DNA from: Ceratodon purpureus | Lineage: Eukaryota > Streptophyta > Bryopsida > Pseudoditrichales > Ditrichaceae | DNA length: 64,000 bases | NCBI GenBank assembly: GCA_014871385.1 | Contig: CM026426.1 | Span: 1,473,544 to 1,537,543, forward strand | Direction: 5' to 3' | In this document: positions 10,591-21,830 of the stretch, piece after piece | How positions within the stretch are numbered: position 1 is the first letter of the stretch | How the letters are laid out: each line of letters begins with the position of its first letter | Notes under the pieces: model-generated | Told to the model about the DNA's origin: nothing | Seen by the model: the letters and a program-made list of their open reading frames with translations, nothing else | Database searches by the model: none | Position numbers and translations under genes: made by a program

Positions 10591-11446
10591 AATATGTCCA
10601 TGCTATTGCACCCCTCGTAGATCAACGGCGAGCAAGAGCGCACTATCGAGATTTCGGAGGCCTTGGTGGAAGGTGGAAGATTCCAAATGGTTCCAGCATA
10701 AGCGAGCTGCAGCATGGCGCGTACTGCCTCTTGTAGCACTCTGCAATAATTGCGGCGGACTTCATCATGTAGGGGGACAGTTTTGGTTGTTTTCTGTAGA
10801 GATTACAGATTGGTGATAGTCGGGTAGTAAGGCAGTTCTACATAGAGGATTTTGCACAGACTTTGCAGCCCCTTTAAGTAATAGTTGGGCCTGGTTAGGG
10901 TGATAGTTACGAATTCCGTGCCCACTTGTAGCAGACCACATTGCTAACTAAATATGACTCCATATCATTCCTTTGTTGCATGCTTGTTCATTCTCTTCTG
11001 GAAGCATCCGAAATGTCAGTTTGGAAGGTAGGGAGATCCATGTCTTCATTGTTGATAACTTGTATAGGCTCCATTGATAAATTAGTTGTGAATGACTCCA
11101 CTCATGAATTCTAATGGGGCAAAAAAATAGTGATAAATTAATTTGATACCCTCGTTTAGGGTTTCCAAACAAGGACGTTATTAGCATAATAATTAAGGGT
11201 ATCAAATCCGCACTAGTGAAAAATATCCAATAGAAATGTACACACCAATGATATATCTATTTATTAAAATTATGTAATATTATTAATTAAATTATTTGTA
11301 TAAAGGATATGTAGTTATAGAACATATTGTATATCATTTGTATTAAATTTTTTTATTCTGTTCCTCTTTTTCTACCTCCAATTTCTGACCCTCCATGGTA
11401 TAACGGAAATGGTTAATAATAGAATTTTTGGTCTTACTTGATCCAG

Positions 11447-11682
11447 CTGGTGCAGCTAGGGTCTACTCACATTTAGTATGTGCGTCGAAGTTCAGTATGA
11501 AGTTGGCTAGACACAAGCAGAAGTCGAATACAGCTGTGTACTCACTAAGCGATGCAGCGTTAGCTAAAATAGCACGTGTGCTTCGAGATCGGGAGCGAGC
11601 TGCTGCGTAAGAGTCTGACGAGGAATTAGGAACAGATGAGGACGACTCTGGGTTTGAATCTGATAGTAGCGAGTCAGAATGA
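11447..11682 (+). pseudogene. Small basic-then-acidic protein exon, one in-frame stop
   Basis: After a possible acceptor (gatccag) the frame reads LVQLGSTHI-free protein in the phase containing SKFSMKLARHKQKSNTAVYS and ARVLRDRERAAA. It then hits TAA at 11608 and carries on in the same frame as an acidic serine-rich tail (ESDEELGTDEDDSGFESDSS) to TGA at 11680. The continued coding character after the stop points to a nonsense mutation. There is no domain I can name. The region 11683-13032 has only weak open frames and I assign nothing to it. Confidence 0.3.
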
Positions 11683-13032
11683 TTTCTAAGTGGACAGGTT
11701 TGGCTATTATTCCTACTTGTCGGTGTCGAGTAGACAGTTTAGATTCTACCATGACTTGTATTATAAAACGTCACAATAGAAGCAGGTGAAAAAGGTGTGG
11801 CGCAGCCGGAATTCAATTACGGCATGGATGAATCCATTCAGGTAATCACTATATAAGAGTTCTCATTATTCTATCTGTGCTCATTGTTTTCTGCTGGTGC
11901 ACTCTATTTTCAGCTGTATTAGTCACCTTTATTGAGCTCAAGGTGTCCAGTTTATTAAGGTTGCGAATACTTGTTGTGAATCGAATAAATGGAGTAACAC
12001 TGACTCTGCAACATTGCTTTGGCTCACTCACATTTAAAATTACGAAACTTAGATTCACATTTGGCTGTGTAGGAGTTGGATTGGTGTCAGGTGGTGTACT
12101 TCATGGCGGATCTTACAAATGCCACCACCGCCCCTTTACAGCTGGTAGTTCCTTTATCCTTGGATTGAATATTTTGCACTTCCGTTACGCATGTCATTTA
12201 CTGTAGAGACTGTGAACTGTTCACAAAACTTGGGTTTCAATTTTGTTCTCAACTTAGCCAAGTGGAGTCAGTTGAAATTTCTACAAAAATCCTCTGACTT
12301 CTTCTCCTTTGGTTTGCAGGAAACACCTAAGTCCTTATATTGAGAAATCGGAGTGGCCTCAGTCCTTATATTGTTCTCGAATTGTAATCAAGGCCTATCT
12401 GAAAATTTTAATTTATCCTACCGCGAGTCACTTGTCGGTTAAATTTTGCCAAAGGCATTCCCCTGGTTCTTCTGATTTGGATATGGCAAGTTCTCACTCA
12501 TGTATCATAACAATTGTTTACAGCGTGGGGGCAGCGGTAGTGTGCGAATATGTGTATCTTAAAATGTTTTACTCTACTTGGAGTGAACAGATTCCTTTGA
12601 ATTTTAGAAAAGGGGAATGTATCGATGAGTTACTCTACTTCGAACAGCTGTCTGTGTTCTGAAAGATTGTAAATCATTATAACTGGTCTTCAAAATTCAT
12701 GAGAGGGTTGCCGAACTCAATGTCTATATGGTCATGGAAAAAGTTAGGAAGTATAATGTCACAACGAAATCAGTAGTAAACTTAGCGTTGTGTTTTCGCT
12801 TTGAGCGTTCAAGGTTTTTGTGTTCTACCCCGACCATTTCTGCCCTGTATTTGGTTCTGCTCTCACTTCCCTCGATAAGGACTTGACTGAAGTCCATCTT
12901 CTACATCACGGCAAATCTGCGTCCAAATAATCCAACCAAGTCAACTAAGTACAAATTAATAAGAGTAGCAGAAGTCAGGTTAGAAAGTATAGCATGTGTT
13001 ATAAAATAATTTGTGACAATAACTATACATAC

Positions 13033-13417
13033 CTAATCCGTTGTTGAAGATGAAATGTTTCTCCAGAACCCTGTGAGCCTTACGCCCTTCTGTAATATTT
13101 TCAGATACACTTTGAAACGTTGTTAACGCATCTTTTTCTTGCTTCACAGCAATCTCCACCTTTTCTTCTGCGCATTTCAAGGCTGTCTGGGCGTAACGTA
13201 CTTCACCTTGAGTCACATCGTCATTGTTGTCACATAGAGCTTGTTTTGCTTGTAGCAGTTCCGTGAACAGGGCAGCCTTGGTGGACATCTCAAATGACGT
13301 CTTCTGTTTCGCACTGTCGTACGCGACCAGTAGCTTAGATTTTTGAATTTCAAGGTTGGAGAGAAAACCTTCACACATATTTGGAATGTCACGTGCAAAA
13401 TGCATCAAAGCACCCAT
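13033..13417 (-). CDS. Coiled-coil protein, 5' exon
   Basis: ATG at 13417 opens about 128 codons ending at a good splice donor (GGATTAG then GTATGT) at 13033. The protein is strongly helical, with heptad-like Leu/Ala spacing and many Lys/Glu (QAKQALCDNN, ALKCAEEKVEIAVKQEKDAL), typical of a coiled coil. Downstream exons further left were not identified. A similar-sized coiled-coil protein lies at 61657-62133. It may oligomerise with or regulate the neighbouring element protein, but nothing in the sequence proves this. Confidence 0.5.
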
Positions 13418-13605
13418 AACTTCTCGCGGATAGGATGCTTGAACTGGGATCAGACCTGAATTTGCGGGTCTGCGTAGAAATAGAATTTATCCAATCATTA
13501 GTACCAGATAAGAAGCCAATCAGTTGTGGAAATAAATTCAAAAGGATATTTCAAGAAGTGACTACAAAGAAATTTGTAAAACATAATGAGAAGGCTTGAA
13601 CCATC

Positions 13606-14793
13606 TCACCCGGCAGAATTCGGCTTACTCGGCTTCGCTGGTGGCTTTACCGTGTCGTTCGCCATAATCTTCGGGGTCGTGGAAGTGGATGTGGTCCCGA
13701 AATCAAGGCCCGGACCTCTAGAAGTCTGGCCCGACCTTGGAATCGTCGGTGCTTCCACAGACACCGTTGTCTTGTATCGACGTTTTCTCTTTTTCTCTGA
13801 AACTCCGCTGTTCTCGGCATAGCTGTCTGAGGAGCACGAGCGCTCTTCAAGCTTTAATTTACGCGTAGAACGGGTTCCAGGTCTCGCCGTCTGAAGAACC
13901 TAGCAAGATAAGAAAGAGAATGCTAGTCAATTTCAGTTATTGTCCATTTTTTCTAACTGGATATACACCCCATTATAACAAGTAGTTGTACGGAACTAGC
14001 AAAATCATAGGGCATGAAACATTCACTTCAGTTCCGGTCTCTCAAAGCTGGCTCGGTTAAGAGCGTGTCCCAGTCACGATACTATTGCGTTAGCATGTCC
14101 ACATTCCTGCTGTTGCACATAATTCCACATGAAGTTGTAAGTTGACGAAGCTCAAACAAAAGAGTGGTAGAGAATGTAGGTTAGAAACAGCACCTGTTGC
14201 GGGGACAGTAGTGAAACTCGAACTGGTCGAGAGCCAGGAGAATTCGGGAAGTGGTAGTTTGTGCCAACAGGTACACCTGTCGCGACGTCTATGGTCACAC
14301 TAGGGTGAGCCCAAGTCCACAGAGGATGCACTTGCTTCACTCCACGTGTGCGGCTGTAACGATTGATGGTGCAAACAACCAACTCGGCCCAATCGACCTC
14401 CTCTCCGGTCTTGTACTCGTAGAGAATGGCCTGAGCAAAGCTTAGACCGAAGTCGTTGTTTGCTGGCTTCCCCACCTGATGAACTCGAACCCATATCCAC
14501 TCTAGTCTCTCGTTGAAGAACGAGCAATTCACACTAAGTTTGTAGCCGTTGTTAGAACGCTCTCCCCCGTATAAGAACATTTGTCGGCATTCTTCTTTGC
14601 TGACGTGCTCCTCAGTCAGAGTGGCTCCCAGGATGAGTCCATTGTCATTGAGCTTACACACGTGCTAGAACCAACCTTTCTCTGGATAATAAAACGTCTC
14701 CATGAATTTGCGGTTGGTGCCCCTGAGAAATTCCACATCAGATTGTAAATTAATCATATTAATGCCATAATCTTGATGATCAAAGTTTGACAC
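13606..14793 (-). pseudogene. Two-exon unknown gene, globular part plus basic tail
   Basis: Exon 14793-14194 follows an acceptor (aatctgtag) and ends at a donor (CAACAG then GTGCTG). Exon 13890-13606 follows ttcttcag and ends in TGA. Both are in phase 0 and give about 294 residues. The first exon reads NFDHQDYGINMINLQSDVEF.., then after an in-frame TAG at 14667-14665 continues KLNDNGLILGATLTEEHVS.. and a Trp-rich section (EWIWVRVHQVGK, HPLWTWAHP). The second exon is basic and serine-rich, with EKKRKRRYK resembling a nuclear localisation signal. The upstream start exon was not found. I recognise no family. The single TAG interrupts an otherwise clean frame, so this is either recently dead or a sequence error. 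Confidence 0.5.
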
Positions 14794-15623
14794 CTACAGA
14801 TTAATGTAAAAATGGTTAATTCTCATCACCATCCAATTCACCGAATTCAAAAACCGGAATGCTCGGAATTAGAAATCGGGGGCTCTTTACTTCTTGGAGT
14901 TTGTCGCCAACCTTGCATCGCGTTCACGACAACTTAGGCATTTTGAAGCTCGCAAGTGGTGCGGAATTCATTTAGAATACTATTAACTGTTCATAGCCTT
15001 GCCATGACTACTACTGCATGCACTAAGGAAGACCTCCCTGACTCACTTAGTTTCTCACGAACTTGACCGGCGCCAGTACTCTGAATGACAAGTGCAGGAA
15101 CGAGTTCCGCCCGCACAAGTTGGCTACTCACTATGACTCTGGTCGCGCAGCCTGTCACAGTCATATCAATGTTTGTGGAGGTGCAAAACATGAAACAAAA
15201 CTTGAAAACAACATACTCAGATCGTGAGCAACTACCTATAGTGGCAAACAACCTATCAAAATGTAAGCTGCATGGACTGCGGACCAGGTGCATGTCTGCG
15301 TTGCACTAGAACACAATGGAATTGTTACACTCAACGTACCTCAAAGCTCTCTACGCCAGTTCCGCAAGCTGTTGTACATCCTAGGCAGCTTGCACCAAGT
15401 TCCAAACCGTCCGAACCTTGTGCGATGAAGAGAGTGTATGCCAGCATGCGATCACAGACCCCGGTGCGGAGACTGTATTGCACAGCGTAGTTCAATCTGC
15501 AAGACTAAAAGCATACTCTCGCCCCGCTCGCAAACCATAGTGATCTATGATTCAAGTCCCTCCCTCCCTCCCTCCCTAGTCCGTTCCATAGCCCTCCCTC
15601 CTAGGTAGTCCGTTCTAGCCATA
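14794..15623. other. No confident gene
   Basis: This probably includes upstream exons or promoter of the minus-strand gene ending at 13606. Frames are short. A tcc-rich microrepeat (tccctccctccctccct) lies at about 15554-15575. Confidence 0.3.
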
Positions 15624-15863
15624 ATGGCATCGCCCACTCATGACCCATTGCCTCTTCTTAAGACATCACTTCCCATTTTGATTGAATTCCGGCTGGAGGA
15701 GACAGACCGCGTTTGTAGGTACGGGCTCAACCTTAACTCCTCATCTTATGTACAACCTGAAGTGTATAATGTATTTGATTATCAAAGAATCAATGCTCGT
15801 TCCATATCAAGGGGCAGGGCAGCTTCTTCCACGCGACTTGGGCATGGTCTGGCCTCCATCTGA
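15624..15863 (+). CDS. Hypothetical small protein
   Basis: ATG at 15624 opens 79 codons after a pyrimidine-rich leader. The sequence is unremarkable (MASPTHDPLPLLKTSLPILI..), with no motif and no relative in the window. It may be a first exon or chance. No gene is seen in 15864-16425. Confidence 0.2.
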   Translation: MASPTHDPLPLLKTSLPILIEFRLEETDRVCRYGLNLNSSSYVQPEVYNVFDYQRINARSISRGRAASSTRLGHGLASI

Positions 15864-16425
15864 GCAATTTTTAACTCGGTAAATTATGATGATTATTGTT
15901 GCATGATGCAAGTGTAGCGGGTGTGCTCCTCCCCGTGTCTGGGAGATCCCTGACTATACCTTGAAGCTACGTGATTCAAAACTAAGGGCCTTGTATGTAA
16001 TTCTGTAAATTACGTAGCTTAATTCTTTAGAATCTGGGAACAGATCAGCATACAAGTAGTGCATAATGGCCTGTTTGTTAATGTGAAGTAAGTTTGCAAT
16101 CCACAGGGAATTGTAGGGACAATTTATGCTGCCATAACAACCATTGGAGTCGCAGTTGCTGGAAGGTCCATGTTTAATCTTCGATCATTGGTCGGCCAAA
16201 CAATTCCTACTCCAAATTCCGATGTCCGAACCAGAAGATCTCCTCATTTCCAATACTCAGAGAATCAACCCTGGCAATCTCTCACAACATAGGCTATAAA
16301 ACATATACACATGTAAGATCCAAAGACTCAATACGACAAACCATTTTTTCAATGTGTGCTTTTGTTTCACAAAGTTGATCTTCAATACCAAGAAATCAAA
16401 CGCACAAGCTTTGTGTTTTAGATGC

Positions 16426-16611
16426 CTACGTCCCCTTGAACTTCACAGGAACTGTTTGATGTACCTCACGACGCCTAAGTGTACTCCGCAACTGTTGTAC
16501 CTTCTCCAAGTCCAACTTCACAGGGCCGACCTTGGATGCTTGCGCTCCTTTTTGCAGCTTCTGTATTTTTTCTGCAACTAACACCGGTCCCGAACTAACA
16601 CCTGCCGCCAT
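16426..16611 (-). CDS. Hypothetical short helical peptide
   Basis: ATG at 16611 opens 61 codons with a helical Lys/Gln/Leu-rich middle (EKIQKLQKGAQ, LDLEKVQQLRS). There is no known motif. It lies on the minus strand like the gene at 13606-14793 and could be a first exon of that or another gene. Confidence 0.2.
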   Translation of the reverse strand: MAAGVSSGPVLVAEKIQKLQKGAQASKVGPVKLDLEKVQQLRSTLRRREVHQTVPVKFKGT

Positions 16612-16982
16612 CTCCTCCAAATTCTTGAACTTTTTTCCAGGGGTCTTTGTAGTTTGTTAATGGACATTTTTGAACTGGCGCAAAGCTATCAATATATTGT
16701 ACATCTTAACTAACTCTCTAATCATTGTATCGAGACTACTCCTTTTGTAATACGAAGTTTATTCTATTCTTAATCTATTCTGCCTTAATCTATTCTGCCC
16801 CTTGCGACGAACCCTAAACCATTGCTGAATTATTGGGGGATGTATGTTTCGATTTGCTTTATGTATTGCAGGATAATGCATGTTCAGCCTCAGTAATTTC
16901 TTTAAATATTGCTTCTGGCGGCGGGCCTTCTCTGCGTAGCAGAGTGCTTCTGTTGCAATCGGTTGCAACAACGTAGTCCAGG

Positions 16983-17602
16983 ATGGACTATTCAACTATG
17001 GCTGTCGACGAAGGAGTTGTGGACAACCCGGTTAACCTGTCCATTCCCAAGACCTTGAAATCCCCTTCTCCTATGTGGCCACGGACCATACTGCAGGTTT
17101 TATCTCCAAAACGACAGAGTTCTACCCCTACGAAGCGTGCTCTTTATAACAATGTGGAGGACATGCCGTCACCACCACCGGCAAAGGTTAGTTTTCATTC
17201 TTGACTATTAGCTTTTCATTCCTTTCTGATGTTTCGTTCATGTAAGTGGCTAAGTGATGGTAGCTGCTCGCATCTGTTCTAGCCTCCTATATGTCCTTAG
17301 TTTAGCTCGAAGCCACCTAAAATGATTGATCTTTTTCTACTTTCATCTAGGTTCGTGCTAGCTTATGTCCGCTTCTTCCTTCAAGGTCTGTTCGACCTTT
17401 ACAGTTGCACTCTGGAATTTAGGTCAATTCGACCTAAACCAAAATCTCTTCCCAATGCTAATTATCCCCTTTCCAGATGCCGAGGCTACAATCAACAACT
17501 ACTGGATCCGGGGCAAGGAAGTCCGGCAACTCCCACCCTAAACCATCCAGTACCCGTCGCCATTCTCTGCCTCAGTCAAGCATTGGTGACAGGCGTAGAT
17601 AG
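16983..17602 (+). CDS. Small two-exon basic, proline/serine-rich protein
   Basis: Exon 16983-17186 starts with ATG (MDYSTMAVDEG..) and ends at GCAAAG then GTTAGT. Exon 17477-17602 follows ctttccag and begins in phase 0. The product is about 109 residues, rich in Ser, Pro, Lys and Arg (SPKRQSSTPTKRALYN, SGARKSGNSHPKPSSTRRHS), as in short nuclear or DNA-binding proteins. After TAG 17600 the frame stays open and basic (LDSPMMQVEGMSWTRQRQRE) to TAA at 17717, so the stop may be a late mutation. The intron carries two of the element's palindromes (17299, 17417). The N-terminus resembles the frame opening at 4988. Function unknown; no named family. Confidence 0.45.
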
Positions 17603-18150
17603 AAGTTGCAACGTCTTCTTGATAGTCCAATGATGCAGGTCGAGGGAATGTCGTGGACACGTCAGCGTCAACGGGAATTTGTCAAGTCAAGAATTGAGGC
17701 TTACGGGGGGACTCCATAACCATATAGTGGATAATATGTACTGTATAGCAATGGCGCAGACAATGGAGAGACGATTATAAGAATCGTCTATGTTATTTCA
17801 ATGTAATTATGTTTCAAATAAAACAATTGATCTATTTGTCAAATTTTCTCGTCTACTATTTTTGCCTCACTGTCATGCACTCTTTTCGTGTTCTTCAAAA
17901 TTTCAAATATATTTTATGTGATTGGACATTGCCTTTACCCTAAACCTAGGTTTAGAAAGGTAACGGATAGTTACAACTATAAATACAAAAAACGTGGTTT
18001 ACTCTTCTTTCTTGTTTTTTATTGCGTTTAGGTGTGATCGACCTGAATGACATAATCATCATCCTTCCTTAACCATGTTTTTAACAAATCATTGAACATT
18101 ATTAAGTTCTCTCCTGTATGTTCGTGCATTTAGGTCCACTCGACCTAAAT
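17299..18150. repeat. Palindromic sites, second cluster
   Basis: Sites at about 17299-17322, 17417-17439 (atttaggtc..gacctaaa), 18025-18048 and 18127-18150 (atttaggtcc and cgacctaaat) share the palindrome class of 4681-4894 and 7955-8720. The first two are inside an intron. The spacing is irregular. Apart from these sites I see nothing in 17720-18308. Confidence 0.75.
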
Positions 18151-18280
18151 GACATAGGCCTCATTGTTCCTTTAAAGTGTTTTCAATGATTCAATATTGA
18201 TTTACACGAGGTTGAAGTAAATGGGAAATCACAAATGTGGCCCTTTCTCTACACGCTGATTTCCCAAATTCAAGAATATC

Positions 18281-18307
18281 TCCCAAAATAACGAATATGG
18301 TGTTTAC
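18281..18307. repeat. Shared end sequence, copy 2
   Basis: It repeats ctcccaaaataacgaata and tggtgttta from 8752-8780, again right after the palindrome cluster. The gypsy fragment begins immediately afterwards, at about 18309. Confidence 0.55.
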
Positions 18308-18308
18308 G

Positions 18309-20685
18309 GAATGAATCCAAATTATGCAGTACGAGTCAAGGCTGAACTCGACAAACTCTTGAAAGCCAAGTTTATTTCACCAGTAGACTCTGCCCCCTGG
18401 TTATCTCCCATGGTGATCATTCCCAAGAAAAATGGAACTTTAAGGATTTGCGTAGATTTTCGCAAATTAAATGCGGCCACCAAGAAAGAACATTACCCTC
18501 TGCCTTACATGGAAGAAATCATTGATGAAGTAGCCGGCCACGAGATGTATTCTTTCTTAGATGGTTTTTAGGATATTACCAAGTAGCCATGGCTGAGCAT
18601 GATAAAAATAAAATAGCTTTTTCCCCAGAGTGGGGACCATACCAGTTTGAAAGAATGCCATTTGGAGCTAAAAACGCCCCCATGACTTTCCAGCGTGTCA
18701 TGGAATTAATTTTTAGACCCTATTTGAAAAGATTCTTTCGAATATATCTAGACGATGGAACGGTTTATGGACAGATGAAAGATCATGTTTCACAACTCAG
18801 ACAAATATTTGAAGCTTGCCAAGTTAACAGGGTTAGCCTAAATGCCAAGAAATGTATATTTCTCTTCTTTGATGGCGTGATCCTAGGCTACATTGTCTGC
18901 AAATACGGGAAACTCCCTGATCCCGAGAAGATCAAGGATATCCTAGAGATCACTCTCTCCACAGATCAGAAGGGTATACAACGCTTATTAGGATTGTCTC
19001 AATTCAACACGATATACATAGAGAAGTTAGCACACATCACTGCCCCAATCACGGCATTAAACCAAGCAAAATACAAGTATCCCCAGGACTCAAATCTTGC
19101 AGCCTAGGCCGCCTTGGAAAAATTAAAGATAGCTTATTATTGGGCCCCTATCCTCATAGCCCCTAATTGGTCCAAGCCATTCCATGTTCATACAGATGCC
19201 TCCAATATAGCTGTTGGAGTCATGCTCGCTCAAAACTTAAATGGAAAATATGACCAACCAGTAGCATATGCTCGTCGACTCTTGAACCAAGCAGAAAAGA
19301 ATTATTCTACCACCGAGAGGGAAGCCTCAGCCATGATTTATGCTGTCAAAAAATTCCGCCATTATTTACTGGGCAACAAGTTTCGTTTTATGGTTGACCA
19401 TCACAGTTTATCTTACCTAGTCAATCAGCCCTTGGTCGCAGGGCGAGTAGCCCGTTGGATCATGATTCTCCTAGAGTATGACTTTGAAGTGGTTTATGTA
19501 CCAGGCAAATGCCACATGGTGGCTGATTTCCTATCCCGGGATTCCAAGGCCACTGACGAAGACATTGATGATTCATTCAATGAGCCTTATATCCAGACTG
19601 CTAGCCTTGAAATTAACATTCCCACGGAATGGCGTGGAAATATCGTGCGTTATCTAACCCGAGGCATAATCCTAGAGGATCTCTCAGGTACAAGAAAGGT
19701 CAGCTTTGTACGCACGACCTTGCCATATACTGTGGTTCAGGGACAGCTCTACCGCCGCGACCCTGATCAAGAAACCTGCCTCTGCGTTCCTACAGGGGGA
19801 GAACAAAACATAATCACCATTCTTCATGACGGCTGTGTAGGCGGTCACCAAGGCCCCGAAACCACGATAAAGAAAATTTTGGCTGCCTGCTACTGGTGGC
19901 CAACACTGCACAAAGATGTCCACGACTATGTTAAGAACTGCCATGCATGCCAAGTTTCTACCACTAATTTCCAATATCAAGGGCGCGTCTCATTGAAGTC
20001 CATTCCTCCGTCGGAACCATTCCAGCGTTAAAAACTGGATTTTGTTGGCCCCATAAGACCCGCAACCAAACACGGCTATAAGTACATCTTGGTAGCCACG
20101 GATTATACGACTAAATGGGTTGAGGAAAAACCTCTCAGAACTAACACGGCCATGGTCACTGCAACCTTCATATATGAAAATATTATTACTCGCTTTGGTT
20201 GTCCCTTGGAAATCGTGTCAGATCAAGGAAGTCATTTTGTCAACGCGGTGATAGAAGACTTCTTGGATAACCATGTCATCAAACACAGAACTAGCACAGT
20301 TTACTACCCCCAGGGAAATGGACAGGCCGAGTCTACCAATAAAACCTTGATCAACATGTTACGAAGATTTATACATGCCAATCAGAGTGACTGGGATGAC
20401 TGTCTTCCAGCAGCCCTGTGGACATACCGTGTGGCCACCAAAACAGCTACTCAGGTAAGTCCCTTTGAGATGGTATATGGTACTCCACCCCTACAACCTA
20501 CCGAGTACATTGCCCCCACTTTCCAATCCTTGCACCTCAAGGATTACATACCTCATCGGGTCCTGGCTACACGTCTTAAGGACATACACCACCTCGAAGA
20601 AGTCCGGGCCTTTGCAATTAAAACATTGCCCACAAGCAGGAGATGACTGCAAGATATTTTCAAGCCTCCAAACCAGTTGGGAGCA
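18309..20685 (+). mobile_element. Truncated, decayed Ty3/gypsy pol fragment
   Basis: This region aligns with 38182-40557 of the intact element. It starts at the MNPNYA segment before reverse transcriptase and runs through RNase H, the integrase HHCC finger and the DDE core to just past the integrase C-terminal region. The RT motif YLDDG is retained. Damage includes a one-base loss giving TAG near 18569 (where the intact copy has DCFSGYYQ), TAG at 19105-19107, a Trp-to-stop change at 20029-20031, and loss of frame after 20646. No LTR, gag or primer site accompanies it. It is an older relative of the same family, missing both ends. Confidence 0.9.
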
Positions 20686-21830
20686 TCTAAATTGCTCACT
20701 TTCCTATTTTTATCTCAAAATCCCTTATTTTACTAGGAATTTGCATTTTTTAGATTAGAATTGACTTAATCGAGAGTAGTTAGGCTCTTAAATATTAATT
20801 ACTCTATTTTTACTAATTTCTTCTAAAATCCTTAGGCTTGACTTCTCTAATTTCTAATTTTGTTTCCTTTATTTCCTTTATTTCTTTTATTTCTTCCCCT
20901 CCTAAATTTCAATTCTCCTTTCTATTTTTTATTTGTTATTTTACCTATTTCTAATTTTTTCTTAAGATCTTATTTCCATTTTTCCTTTATTTTTTTTTTT
21001 TTATTCTTATTTTTTTTCATTATCCCATTTTGATTTTCTATCCTTTATTTTATTTTTAATTCTCAAAAATTAAAGAACTCAAGCGCCTACATATATGCAG
21101 CCGCCACGATTTGCAAATGGGCACGCAAGCCTTAATGAGCTATGGTGGAAGCAGGAAAATTAGCATTAAAAGAACGAGACTTGACCCGATGAGGATCCTA
21201 GTTCTCCTTAACTAGAGAATTCGTAGTCAAGAGGTGGAGAAAAAAATAAAATAGATTAGGTAGGGGAAGATGAGGCCATGCGCATGTGCATGGATGGAGG
21301 ATGGAATTATGGATGAGTTAGTGGATTAGTGAGAATTAGGTCGGAGATTTAGTGGATGAGAAGAAAAGTTAGGTCAGAGGGGTGGGGTGCATGTAGCCGC
21401 AACGGTGTGTGTGAGAACTCTCTCCGTGGCATTTTTTTGGTGTGTGTTAGTTTATTGAGTTAGAGTTAGGTTTTGAGAGTGAGTTAATTTCTTGGGAAGT
21501 AGGTTAGAGCTGCTAATTGGATTTAAGCTGGTTAGGAAGAAGCAGCTAGTTTCTAGTTTTGAAGCAGGGTAGTAGGTTCAGAGTTAGTGTGTTAGGAGCC
21601 GACGGTTTGGTGGAAGCGGAGAATTGCATTGGTACCCTGTGGTCGCTGTCTGAGGAGAAGAGGTGAAAGTGGAAGCTATCGAAAGAGCTTCGGCATTTGA
21701 AGGCGACAGAGCAGCAGCAGGCTGCATGCAGTTGGAGTGGCGGGGTTATCCTGCTGGTTGTCACACGCTGGTCACACGCACGGTCAAGAGCAGGATAATC
21801 AAGAGCCTGTATCAACGCCTTCAAGTGTCC
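20686..21830. other. T-rich then purine-rich non-coding stretch
   Basis: 20690-21065 is pyrimidine/T-rich with runs of T. 21180-21560 is G/A-rich on the plus strand (tgagttag, aggtagggg). It is probably 3' flank of the TnpA-like gene and the left end region of CACTA element 1, but I found no CACTA terminus here. Confidence 0.35.

Noticed and set aside
11200..11240. cactagtg as a CACTA element end
   Set aside because: It is an isolated eight-base palindrome with no partner and no subterminal repeats. The nearby tttgataccct inverted repeat is too short to define an element.
11877..12662. Plus-strand ORFs of 109 and 117 codons
   Set aside because: The translations lack protein-like organisation, have no relatives in the window and lie in AT-rich DNA. 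Not enough support for a gene.
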